A stretch of 43,003 bases of DNA from Crocinitomicaceae bacterium (lineage in GTDB: Bacteria; Bacteroidota; Bacteroidia; Flavobacteriales_D; Crocinitomicaceae). The DNA lies in the NCBI GenBank assembly GCA_022448165.1, contig JAKVAS010000011.1, positions 1-43,003 of the forward strand, written 5' to 3'. Of the stretch, positions 9,801-16,753 are shown one piece after another (position 1 is the first letter of the stretch; every line of letters begins with the position of its first letter). The notes beneath the pieces were generated by a model. That model made no database searches. It saw only the letters and a list, made by a program, of their open reading frames with translations, and was not told the origin of the DNA. The translations under genes were made by a program, and so were the position numbers.

Positions 9801-10632
9801 TACCGATTACGTCTGTAGGAACAATTTGATCTCCCATAAGGTCATAACAACCTCCTCCTCCAGAAGGGTTTACTGAATCATCATTGATAGTTACAGATAC
9901 CGGTTTGTCAGCAACAACAATCGAACCACTTAAGTTGTTTCCAGGGAGGCTCGTTGCTTGAGTAGCATTTTGGCAGGTATATGCTTGACCAGCTAAGGGT
10001 AGAGTTATCGAATAAGTAGTATTGGCTGAATAGCCACCGACAACATCTGCTCTAGGCGTAATGTAAACAGTCGTATTTGGTTCTGAAGCAATAATGGAAA
10101 AATACTGATAAGGTTGCTCAATAGTTCCATCATTATTAGAATCGTTAGGAAGAGTTTTGTTATTCCATAATGTTTGAAATGGAACAACAAATTCTAGCCC
10201 CATCCCATTTTGACCTTTTAACGAATAGGTTTCAGGGTTGTTAGAAGAGCCCGGGGAAATGGTTATGAGATCAGAAATAAAGTCATAAACACAGGTGATA
10301 AGCTCGTCAGAAGTGATTTTTACACCTGTATTTAGAATCGCATCGGCTGGTTCACTTTGAATCTGATTTACGAGATGATTCACAGGAATTGAGGCAAGCG
10401 AGTTAGCAGGGACAAAAAAGGTCGTATCATATGACCCTGCAGGAATTTGAATTCGAACATTTGTTGGGTTCGAAAATGAGGATATTCGAAATGCCATCTG
10501 AGTATCCCCATCATGGTCTGGAGACACCCAAGGGGCTGCAAACCAGAAAAGTGTGTCAATTTGGGCATTAGAATTTTGTACATTCAACGCACTGAATGTT
10601 AATATCAATAGTAAGTATCGTAACAATTTCAT
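6895..10632 (-). CDS. Giant T9SS type B surface protein (IgGFc-binding-like head, five ~88-residue repeats, three PKD domains)
   Basis: A 1245-residue secreted protein. The signal peptide is MKLLRYLLLILTFSALNVQN, with the mature protein beginning near QIDTLFWFAAPWVSPDHDGD. A large N-terminal head (to about residue 470) resembles the IgGFc-binding N-terminal domain family seen in Bacteroidota surface proteins (DKPVSVTIND, ADKPVYVIHMSGYGCELG). Five Ig-like repeats of roughly 85-90 residues follow (about 473-910), each with Cys-x(n)-LTGSVSG-TTGIWTT, a TYTPSPxD strand and ILTSTxNxxC. Three PKD domains follow (WDWDFGD, WLYDFG, WLWDFADGEGD). The last 85 residues are a gliding-motility-associated CHU_C/type B sorting domain (SGFTPNGDNENDIF, YNNWGDLIF, WDGTFNGEP, GVYTW). 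It starts 4 bases after the upstream porP gene. The ATG at 10683 is rejected because it overlaps that gene and adds a polybasic stretch before the signal peptide. Probable adhesin or motility protein; the ligand is unknown. Confidence 0.92.
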   Translation of the reverse strand: MKLLRYLLLILTFSALNVQNSNAQIDTLFWFAAPWVSPDHDGDTQMAFRISSFSNPTNVRIQIPAGSYDTTFFVPANSLASIPVNHLVNQIQSEPADAILNTGVKITSDELITCVYDFISDLITISPGSSNNPETYSLKGQNGMGLEFVVPFQTLWNNKTLPNDSNNDGTIEQPYQYFSIIASEPNTTVYITPRADVVGGYSANTTYSITLPLAGQAYTCQNATQATSLPGNNLSGSIVVADKPVSVTINDDSVNPSGGGGCYDLMGDQIVPTDVIGTEYIVNLGFLNSGSNESFFIVATENFTTVNVNDGAATTQLMNQGDTWQYSVTQPLSYIIADKPVYVIHMSGYGCELGMAIIPPTNCAGSNEVSFARNNNQQFLLNILCESGNETNFAINGNPLLVPPGSFSPVPGTGGAWVGAQIDYPTTDIVPGNQYLINNTSGLFSLGIINGSATGGCLYHYMSSFNRKVITDAGTDLTVCNGEPSIDLTGSVSGGTTTGIWTVLNGTGTLNTPENLTTTYTPSPSDYTQGSLTFILESTGNCDPVADTMIVDFIQSPTVDAGLNNSYCKNNLGPLAINGTVTFAAGSNWTGGSGGAFGNPGSLSTTYTPSPTDINADSVILYLTSAGSFFACPSAEDSVIIHFTEAPAVSAGSDLVICSSQTAINLTGSVTGPTNTGIWTTTGTGSYDQSELDLITDYLVSTTDTTLGNITLTLTSTNNGNCLAEQQTINVSFIDEPDVQITSSDSVCSNLNLLTLSGTISSGFTSTWSTTGFGSIVSPSALTTQYPITSPDTLAGYIDVFLNSVPGICPSVEDSLRIFFVDPPKAYAGSDQDFCSNQLVDLNGSITGITQTGTWSTMGTGTFTPSNTQLNATYIPSPLDLSNGNVNLILTASSAFGCTPDNDIITINFLTAPNASFTFNTACEGENTIFQDASTTSNGTISTWDWDFGDMVTSIAEDPTHTYPGDGTFSTTLIVGGSNGCYDTVSYNVTVNPVPIADFSPTVACADIPITFTDLTFISSGSITSWLYDFGSTISTDQNPSHLFTSTGSQNVNLTVTSDLGCSDDTLLTLFINTPPTADFSFTPNPALVLEDVFFTDASTGVQLTSWLWDFADGEGDNVQNPVHSFFDGGEYQVTMIVTDSNGCYDSITKLVNIALPPVLPSGFTPNGDNENDIFIIRGGPFKSVNFNVYNNWGDLIFTSNDALVGWDGTFNGEPAPLGVYTWTFVVTLANDKVIKQSGDVTLIR

Positions 10633-10636
10633 AGGG

Positions 10637-11650
10637 CTAATTGTTCTTTTGTTCTTGCTTCTCTTGTTTTTCCTTCTCCTCAATCTTTTTCTTCAGTTCT
10701 TCAATGATACTGTTGTTCAGCTTATCATCTTCTTCAGCGAGTGAAGGCTTATCTTTTGTAATGACAAAGGAGAGCATAATTTCATGCGATCCCGCTTGAA
10801 AATTACTTAAACGGGAAAGAGTGTAATCGTATCCATAGGCAACAGAGAACCTCTCACGGATTTGGGCTCCTAAGGAAATTCCTGCCGCATCGTCTGAACG
10901 ATAGATTAAGCCCACCCAAAAGCGCTTATTGAGAGTTCCTTTAAGCATTGCTGTCCACTGAATAGGAGCAGGGTGTGCATATTTTATCATTACACTTGGT
11001 TGCAAATCAAAAGGCTTTTTCTTCTTTTTTGGATCAGAATTAAATGAAAACGTATATCCAGCTATTGTATTAAAGTGAAAATCAAGATTTCCATTGTACT
11101 GAGTGAATTGTACGTCTTTGCTAAGCATGTGATGTATTGACCCCATCAAAAAGAACTTTTCTGAATATAAATGGAAACCAGAACTTACATCAATAGCATT
11201 TGCAGAATAAACAGTTCCTGTAAGAACTTCATCTCCTTGGTCAGCGAGCTGCGCATCGTAAAGTTTTACTCGGTATTGGGTATATCCTGGCTGAACCCCT
11301 AAGCCAAGCCTTAGCTTTTCTGAGAGTTTAAAGTGGTGAGCGTAGTTGAGATATATTCCCGTATTTTGTGTAATCCCTGCCGTTTCGGATAAAATGGATA
11401 CACCGTACCCCATTTTTTGTTGATTGTTTACCGAACCCTGAAAATTACCCATAAGCAGGGAGGGAGCACCATCAAATCCAACCCATTGATTTCGATATGT
11501 GATATTTGCTTCATGAACATCTTTACTTCCTGCAATGGCAGGGTTGTAATAGTAGTCATTCATTAAGAAGTTGGAATAAACAGCTTGCTGTTGGGAATGT
11601 CCGAAAAACGAAATTCCGATAAAACCGAGGATATATATGGACTTTCTCAT
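10637..11650 (-). CDS. PorP/SprF family T9SS outer-membrane protein with a charged C-terminal tail (first copy in the operon)
   Basis: A 337-residue predicted outer-membrane barrel. It has a signal peptide (MRKSIYILGFIGISFFGHSQ), then QQAVYSNFLMNDYYYNPAIAGS and ITYRNQWVGFDGAP, the classic PorP/SprF N-terminal pattern. Strands run to HEIMLSFVI near residue 300. After the barrel comes an extra tail of about 38 residues, extremely rich in Lys and Glu (SIIEELKKKIEEKEKQEKQ), which should form a periplasmic helix or coiled coil. The second PorP/SprF in the operon lacks it. The start codon is separated by a single base from the stop of the upstream 1142-residue adhesin, and the gene ends 4 bases before the next adhesin. 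Probable role: export or surface-retention partner of the neighbouring type B adhesin. Family assignment is strong; the partner assignment is inference. Confidence 0.95.
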   Translation of the reverse strand: MRKSIYILGFIGISFFGHSQQQAVYSNFLMNDYYYNPAIAGSKDVHEANITYRNQWVGFDGAPSLLMGNFQGSVNNQQKMGYGVSILSETAGITQNTGIYLNYAHHFKLSEKLRLGLGVQPGYTQYRVKLYDAQLADQGDEVLTGTVYSANAIDVSSGFHLYSEKFFLMGSIHHMLSKDVQFTQYNGNLDFHFNTIAGYTFSFNSDPKKKKKPFDLQPSVMIKYAHPAPIQWTAMLKGTLNKRFWVGLIYRSDDAAGISLGAQIRERFSVAYGYDYTLSRLSNFQAGSHEIMLSFVITKDKPSLAEEDDKLNNSIIEELKKKIEEKEKQEKQEQKNN

Positions 11651-11651
11651 G

Positions 11652-14600
11652 CTATTTTTTGCTTTTTAGTACGAGCACAGTGCCCTTAAATAATTCATCT
11701 TCAAGATTGCCCCCACCATTTAATTGGATAACATAATAGTAGGTACCGTCTGAAACTAATTCATCATTATATATTCCATCCCAAGGAACATTGTATCCGA
11801 TGGAAGAATAAATGTTTTGTCCCCATTGATTGAAGATGTCAACTTGTGCATTTGGATATAATAAATTAATGAATTCAAGTTTCCAGACGTCATTCTTTCC
11901 ATCACCATTTGGTGAAATTGCATTGGGGATTAATCGTGTAATTTCGTCGGTTACAGTATTTATTTCAATAATCTGACTTATGCTATCTACACATCCTAAA
12001 TCTCCATAGGCATGTTGCGTAACGACATATGAACCATTTACAAAGTAAGTGTTACTTGGGTTTTCTTCAATTGAAGTATTAAGGTTTCCAAAGTCCCAAA
12101 TGTATGAGGTGGCGTTTTGTGATGTGTTGATAAAATTGAAAATTGCACCAATGTTCAAGCCATTATTAGTATTGTAAGAAAACCCTGCGACTGGATATGC
12201 TGGTACGGATAAGATTTGTGTTGTTGTATCAAAGCACCCATTTGTTGTTCCAACAATATGCGTAATGGTATAATCACCGTCGGCGGAGAATAGTTGGGTC
12301 GGATCTTCAGAAGCGCTGCTTCCTTGACCTCCGAAATCATAAAGCCAATAGTTTATCGGATCAGAGACGGTGGTTGAATTGTCTGTGAAGTCAACAATTA
12401 TTTGATTATTTGGACAGTTTGCTGAATAGGTAAAGTCTGCAACAGGAACTTCAAAAACTTGAACAGCATTTGTAATAGTGTCTATACAACCTAATCCAGA
12501 TTCAACAATTAATTGTACGTCATAAGTACCTGGAGATGCATAGAAATGGTTTTCATTTTGATCGGTAGAAGTTGAAAGGTCTCCAAAATCCCACTCCCAA
12601 CTTGTGATAGCGTCATAGCCAGGAATTGAAAAATCTGTGAATATCGAACCATCATATAAGCATTCTTCTGTAAAATTAAAGTTTGCGAAAGGAGGGTCGA
12701 TAAATTCTACTTGCAGAATATTGCTCTCTGCTATACAGCCTCCATTGTTTGTAGAAGTGAGTGTTAGGAAAAGTGTCCCCGCATTAATTTCTCCAGCTGT
12801 CGGAGTGTACGAACTTGTTAAATCGGTAGAAGAAGGAGAGAAAGTTCCAGTACCTCCTGTCCACACTCCTGTGGTTGTTGCGCCACTAATAGCCCCAGAT
12901 AATTGAACTTGTGCATTATTAGCACAGGTCAAAATATTGGTGCCCACAGTTACAATTGGAGGGGCTGTGAAGGAAATAACTATGCTGTCGGTTACTACGC
13001 TACAATTCCCATTAGAGGTTGACTCTAAATAAAGGGTAACATTTCCCGAATTGATATCCGATAAGCTAGGTTGGTAATCAGCGTTCAAGGAGATGTTGTT
13101 AGGTAGAAATAATCCTCCTCCAGTAGTAATCCATTTTCCGGTAGTGGTAAGACCTGTGACGCTTCCTGATAAAGAAGTAATAGGATTGTTTTCACAAACG
13201 AAAATCGTATCAACACCTGCATCTACAACGGCCGCAGATGTAATTTGAATATTCATTGTGTCCGATTCGTCGGCACATGTTGCCGCGCCAGTTGAGGTTA
13301 ATATTAGCTGAACGGTCCCTGCAGTTATATCAGCGGGAGAAGGAATATAATCGGTGGTTAAATCGGTACTAGCTGTAAATGTTCCCGACCCAAGGGTTGT
13401 CCAGTTTCCTGTAGTTGTTCCTCCAGCAACACTTCCTGCTAGTTGCACGACAGCATTGTTTTCACAAACAATTTGATCTGCAGAGGCGGAAACAATTGGT
13501 GCTGGTGTAACTGTTAGTGAAATAGTGTCCCGTTTAATAGGACAAGGACCTGTAGATGTCAGAATAAGTTCGATTGGAGAAATAAGTGAGTCAAGTGGGC
13601 TTGGAACATAAGTGTTGTTTAAGATATCTGACGCTGATGCAAAAGACCCAAACCCACTGGTTGTCCAATTTCCTGTTACAGTTCCGCCGCCAATTAGACC
13701 GTTAATCGGTAATGAAGAGTTTGCACAAATGGTATTGTTATTTCCAGCAGTTGTGAACGGGTAGGATGTAAATTCGGAAAGATAGCCATAAGCACTTCCG
13801 TTTCCACCACTTCCATGAGTAATTCCTAAGCCAAAAACATCGCCAGCATTAGTTACCTTGTTGTATGAGTTAATTGGAATATCTGTTGTGTTGAAATAAA
13901 TAACAGCCATTTTAAACGCCCCAGAAGTTCCTGGAACATTACTAAATGCGGTTGGAGAAATAAGTGAAGTGTTTCCATTAATTGCAAACTGACTTTCAAA
14001 ACCTGTCCTTGTATAGAGGATTAATCCTAATGAGTCACTAGATGTTCGAGTAAATGCCGTTGAATAGGTTCCTGCACATAATAATGGTGGAACTTGTGCG
14101 CCACTTAGCATGCAGCCATAACCTGAAGCATGCCAAACATAAACGGGTTTCGATGTGTTAATATAGTTATTAAGGTCAGAAATTGCAATTTCATATGTTT
14201 CTCCCCAATTGATTAGAGTTGAGGTTGTTGTCGAGTTTTCAACAGTAATACTGGTTCCATTTTGCGTCGCTAAAATGTATACACGATCCGTAGAGCTTGT
14301 TCCTTTTTTTATTACAAAGTCGGTTCCTGCATATTCTTCTGTGGTTATTTGGTCTCCCATGGCATTGTCACAACTTCCATTACTTAGTGCACCAGAGAAA
14401 AGTGTCACAGAAATCGGTTGGTTTGAAGAAATAATTGAACCGGCAAGTGTTGTGCTTCCTGAAACGGCCATGTCGCGCGCACTATATGTTTCTCCTTCAT
14501 TCAAAAGAATGGAGAATGTTGCATTTTGTATATGCCCGGTAATTGCAGTTCTTGGGGTAATGAGAACAGTTGTATTGTTTTCACTGGCAACAATATCAAT

Positions 14601-15080
14601 AGAAGAAAAGGAACTTGGAGTAGTGTTTGCGTTATTCCAAAATGTTTGAAAAGGGGTGTAAAAATTATCCCCTAAACCCTTGTTTCCTTTTAAGCTGAAT
14701 ATCTCTTTGTTTCCAGATGAGTTTAATTGGTAAAAAGCACTGATGGGTTCAGTAGCCGTTATCTTTATTCCGTTGTTGGAAACAATATTTGCAGCAGGAC
14801 TTTCAATACTACTTAAAAAAGGAGTAAGATCAATGCTGTCAACTGAATTGGCAGGAATTGTAATACTAATTGGTGTGAATCCACTATTTGCTGGAAGAGA
14901 TAGCTCGATCGTAGATGGATCATCATACGTCATTAGACGCAACTTTATTGGGCTTTCTCCTGTTGAGGAAGAAACCTCTGGGGCTGCAAACCAAAAGAGG
15001 GTATCTATTTGTGCAATAAGGTTTTGTGAAAAAAGCACAATGAGTGCAAATATGCAATACTTATAGTAGTACGATCTCAT
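11652..15080 (-). CDS. Giant T9SS type B surface protein (IgGFc-binding-like head, four ~88-residue repeats, three PKD domains)
   Basis: A 1142-residue secreted protein and the first gene of the operon. The signal peptide covers about residues 1-23 (FALIVLFSQNLIAQ), and the mature start QIDTLFWFAAPEVSSS closely matches the paralogue two genes downstream. The head (to about residue 440) resembles the IgGFc-binding N-terminal family (QPISVTLFSG, SKPVYVWHASGYGCMLSG). Four Ig-like repeats of about 88 residues follow, with the TTTGNWTTLGSGTF pattern and paired Cys. Three PKD domains come next (WEWDFGD, WLYDFGG, YIWDFGN). The end is a type B CHU_C sorting domain (PNAISPNGDGKNDVW, IFNQWGQNIYSS, VPWDGIYNDE, GTYYYVI). 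The ATG at 15080 gives a good signal peptide. A TATATTTG box lies 47 bases upstream. It is likely an adhesin exposed on the cell surface; the ligand is unknown. Confidence 0.93.
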   Translation of the reverse strand: MRSYYYKYCIFALIVLFSQNLIAQIDTLFWFAAPEVSSSTGESPIKLRLMTYDDPSTIELSLPANSGFTPISITIPANSVDSIDLTPFLSSIESPAANIVSNNGIKITATEPISAFYQLNSSGNKEIFSLKGNKGLGDNFYTPFQTFWNNANTTPSSFSSIDIVASENNTTVLITPRTAITGHIQNATFSILLNEGETYSARDMAVSGSTTLAGSIISSNQPISVTLFSGALSNGSCDNAMGDQITTEEYAGTDFVIKKGTSSTDRVYILATQNGTSITVENSTTTSTLINWGETYEIAISDLNNYINTSKPVYVWHASGYGCMLSGAQVPPLLCAGTYSTAFTRTSSDSLGLILYTRTGFESQFAINGNTSLISPTAFSNVPGTSGAFKMAVIYFNTTDIPINSYNKVTNAGDVFGLGITHGSGGNGSAYGYLSEFTSYPFTTAGNNNTICANSSLPINGLIGGGTVTGNWTTSGFGSFASASDILNNTYVPSPLDSLISPIELILTSTGPCPIKRDTISLTVTPAPIVSASADQIVCENNAVVQLAGSVAGGTTTGNWTTLGSGTFTASTDLTTDYIPSPADITAGTVQLILTSTGAATCADESDTMNIQITSAAVVDAGVDTIFVCENNPITSLSGSVTGLTTTGKWITTGGGLFLPNNISLNADYQPSLSDINSGNVTLYLESTSNGNCSVVTDSIVISFTAPPIVTVGTNILTCANNAQVQLSGAISGATTTGVWTGGTGTFSPSSTDLTSSYTPTAGEINAGTLFLTLTSTNNGGCIAESNILQVEFIDPPFANFNFTEECLYDGSIFTDFSIPGYDAITSWEWDFGDLSTSTDQNENHFYASPGTYDVQLIVESGLGCIDTITNAVQVFEVPVADFTYSANCPNNQIIVDFTDNSTTVSDPINYWLYDFGGQGSSASEDPTQLFSADGDYTITHIVGTTNGCFDTTTQILSVPAYPVAGFSYNTNNGLNIGAIFNFINTSQNATSYIWDFGNLNTSIEENPSNTYFVNGSYVVTQHAYGDLGCVDSISQIIEINTVTDEITRLIPNAISPNGDGKNDVWKLEFINLLYPNAQVDIFNQWGQNIYSSIGYNVPWDGIYNDELVSDGTYYYVIQLNGGGNLEDELFKGTVLVLKSKK

Positions 15081-15127
15081 AATAGATTAATTATCTGTGG
15101 TGTTAGTCACTTACGATATTCAATCGC

Positions 15128-15135
15128 CAAATATA
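15128..15135 (-). promoter_or_regulatory. -7 element candidate for the adhesin/PorP operon
   Basis: On the minus strand this reads TATATTTG, matching TAnnTTTG, 47 bases before the adhesin start codon. No clean TTTG is found at the -33 position (the region is a run of A/T), so this is a moderate candidate. It is the only match in the gap on this strand. Confidence 0.45.
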
Positions 15136-15200
15136 TGTTAAAAGTTAGAGAATTTAAAATTATGTGCTGTTTACTAAATGTTTAAGCTGTTTTTATATCC

Positions 15201-15229
15201 TTTAATTCGCAATTAAAAGTTTATTTTTG
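15201..15229 (+). promoter_or_regulatory. cysS promoter candidate with an overlapping 17-bp palindrome
   Basis: TATTTTTG at 15222-15229 matches the Bacteroidota -7 box, 20 bases before the cysS ATG. The expected -33 position is covered by a perfect inverted repeat TTTAATT-CGC-AATTAAA (15201-15217). This could be an operator or simply AT-rich promoter DNA. The divergent gap 15081-15249 holds nothing else I recognise. Confidence 0.45.
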
Positions 15230-15249
15230 TTCAAGACGTAATAAAAGCT

Positions 15250-16716
15250 ATGAAAGAAGAAAAAGAAGCATTGAAGATATATAATAGTTTGGCTGGAAGT
15301 AAAGAGTTGTTTACTCCTATTAATGAGGGATTTGTTGGTTTGTACGTATGCGGACCTACGGTTTATAGTAATGTTCACTTAGGGAATTGTCGTACTTTTA
15401 TTTCCTTCGATATGGTTTATCGTTACCTTGTACATTTGGGCTATAAAGTCCGATATGTAAGAAATATAACGGATGTAGGCCATTTGGTGGATGATGCCGA
15501 TGAGGGAGAAGATAAGATTGCGAAAAAAGCAAGACTGGAAAAACTGGAGCCAATGGAGATTGTTCAACAATATACGAAAGATTTTCATTCAGTTTTAGAT
15601 CAATTTAATAACATTTCACCCAGTATTGAACCGACAGCTACAGGGCACATTATTGAGCAAATTTCGATGATTCAAGCAATAATTGAAAACGGATTCGCTT
15701 ATGAATCAAATGGGTCGGTGTATTTTAATGTTGAAAAATATAATGAGGCACATCCTTATGGGGAACTTTCAGGAAGAAAAATAGAAGATTTAATTTCAAA
15801 TACGCGAGAACTGGATGGACAAGGCGAAAAGCGAGCACCCCTTGATTTTGCACTTTGGAAAAATGCTTCGGATGAACATATCATGAAATGGCCTTCTCCA
15901 TGGGGAGTAGGGTTTCCTGGCTGGCATCTTGAATGTTCAGCCATGAGTACAAAATACCTTGGGGAGGAATTTGATATACATGGAGGTGGAATGGATTTGA
16001 AATTTCCACATCATGAATGTGAAATTGCACAGGGAACTGCTGCTACAGGGAAATCACCGGTTCGCTATTGGATGCATGGAAATATGTTGACACTCAATGG
16101 TAAGAAGATGAGTAAGTCTACAGGGAATAATTTGTTGCCAAGTGAATTGTTCTCTGGAGATAATGATTTGTTAGAAAAATCGTATGACCCAATGGTTGTT
16201 CGTTTCTTTATGATGCAAGCTCATTATCGAAGCACGCTAGATTTTACTTCCGACGCTCTTAATGCATCGGAAAAAGGGTATTTGAAATTGATGGAAGCAA
16301 TGAAATCGATGGATAAACTAACTCCGAGTAAAGAATCTTCATTGAATGTTTTGGAGCTGATAGGAAGTTTCTATGCTGCTATGAACGATGATTTTAATGC
16401 GCCAATATTAGTTGCAAAGTTGTTTGATGCGGTGAAGTTTATTAATTCAGTGAATGCTGGGAATGCTACGATTACAGCCGTTGACATTGAACTTTTGCAA
16501 AAAGAGATGAATGCTTTTGTTCATGATGTGTTAGGTATTAGTGGTATATCGGAAAGCTCCGAGTCTCGATTAGATCCTGTGATGGATTTAATCCTTGACC
16601 TTAGACAAGATGCTCGTCAAAATAAGGATTGGGGAACTTCAGATAAGATTCGTGATGGATTGGCATCAGCTGGAATTACAGTAAAAGATTCGAAAGAAGG
16701 AACAACTTGGAACTAG
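15250..16716 (+). CDS. cysS: Cysteine--tRNA ligase
   Basis: Class I aminoacyl-tRNA synthetase charging tRNA-Cys. The 488-residue length is normal for bacterial CysRS. Visible motifs are the zinc and HIGH region [19 protein letters not shown] (Cys34 as a zinc ligand, HLGN at 43-46), the zinc-site loop [18 protein letters not shown], and the KMSKS loop at residues 286-290 ([10 protein letters not shown]). The C-terminal helical DALR-like domain carries the anticodon-recognition segment. The start [19 protein letters not shown] aligns with the family. A -7 box lies just upstream. polA follows after 37 bases and may share the transcript. Confidence 0.98.
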   Translation: MKEEKEALKIYNSLAGSKELFTPINEGFVGLYVCGPTVYSNVHLGNCRTFISFDMVYRYLVHLGYKVRYVRNITDVGHLVDDADEGEDKIAKKARLEKLEPMEIVQQYTKDFHSVLDQFNNISPSIEPTATGHIIEQISMIQAIIENGFAYESNGSVYFNVEKYNEAHPYGELSGRKIEDLISNTRELDGQGEKRAPLDFALWKNASDEHIMKWPSPWGVGFPGWHLECSAMSTKYLGEEFDIHGGGMDLKFPHHECEIAQGTAATGKSPVRYWMHGNMLTLNGKKMSKSTGNNLLPSELFSGDNDLLEKSYDPMVVRFFMMQAHYRSTLDFTSDALNASEKGYLKLMEAMKSMDKLTPSKESSLNVLELIGSFYAAMNDDFNAPILVAKLFDAVKFINSVNAGNATITAVDIELLQKEMNAFVHDVLGISGISESSESRLDPVMDLILDLRQDARQNKDWGTSDKIRDGLASAGITVKDSKEGTTWN

Positions 16717-16753
16717 TGTTAAAATACACTTAAAGGAAAAAAATCAGATTAAG

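Noticed and set aside
10637-10683. ATG at 10683 as the start of the second operon adhesin
   Set aside because: It would overlap the end of the PorP/SprF gene and place a polybasic segment before the signal peptide. The ATG at 10632 gives a normal signal peptide.
14209-15066. Plus-strand open frames of 146 and 107 codons opposite the first adhesin
   Set aside because: The opposite strand encodes a full signal peptide and head domain; the plus frames have no start context or family features.
6895-15080. Repeated DNA in the adhesin genes as a possible CRISPR or satellite array
   Set aside because: The repeats are diverged coding modules of about 88 codons in frame, not near-identical DNA repeats with spacers.
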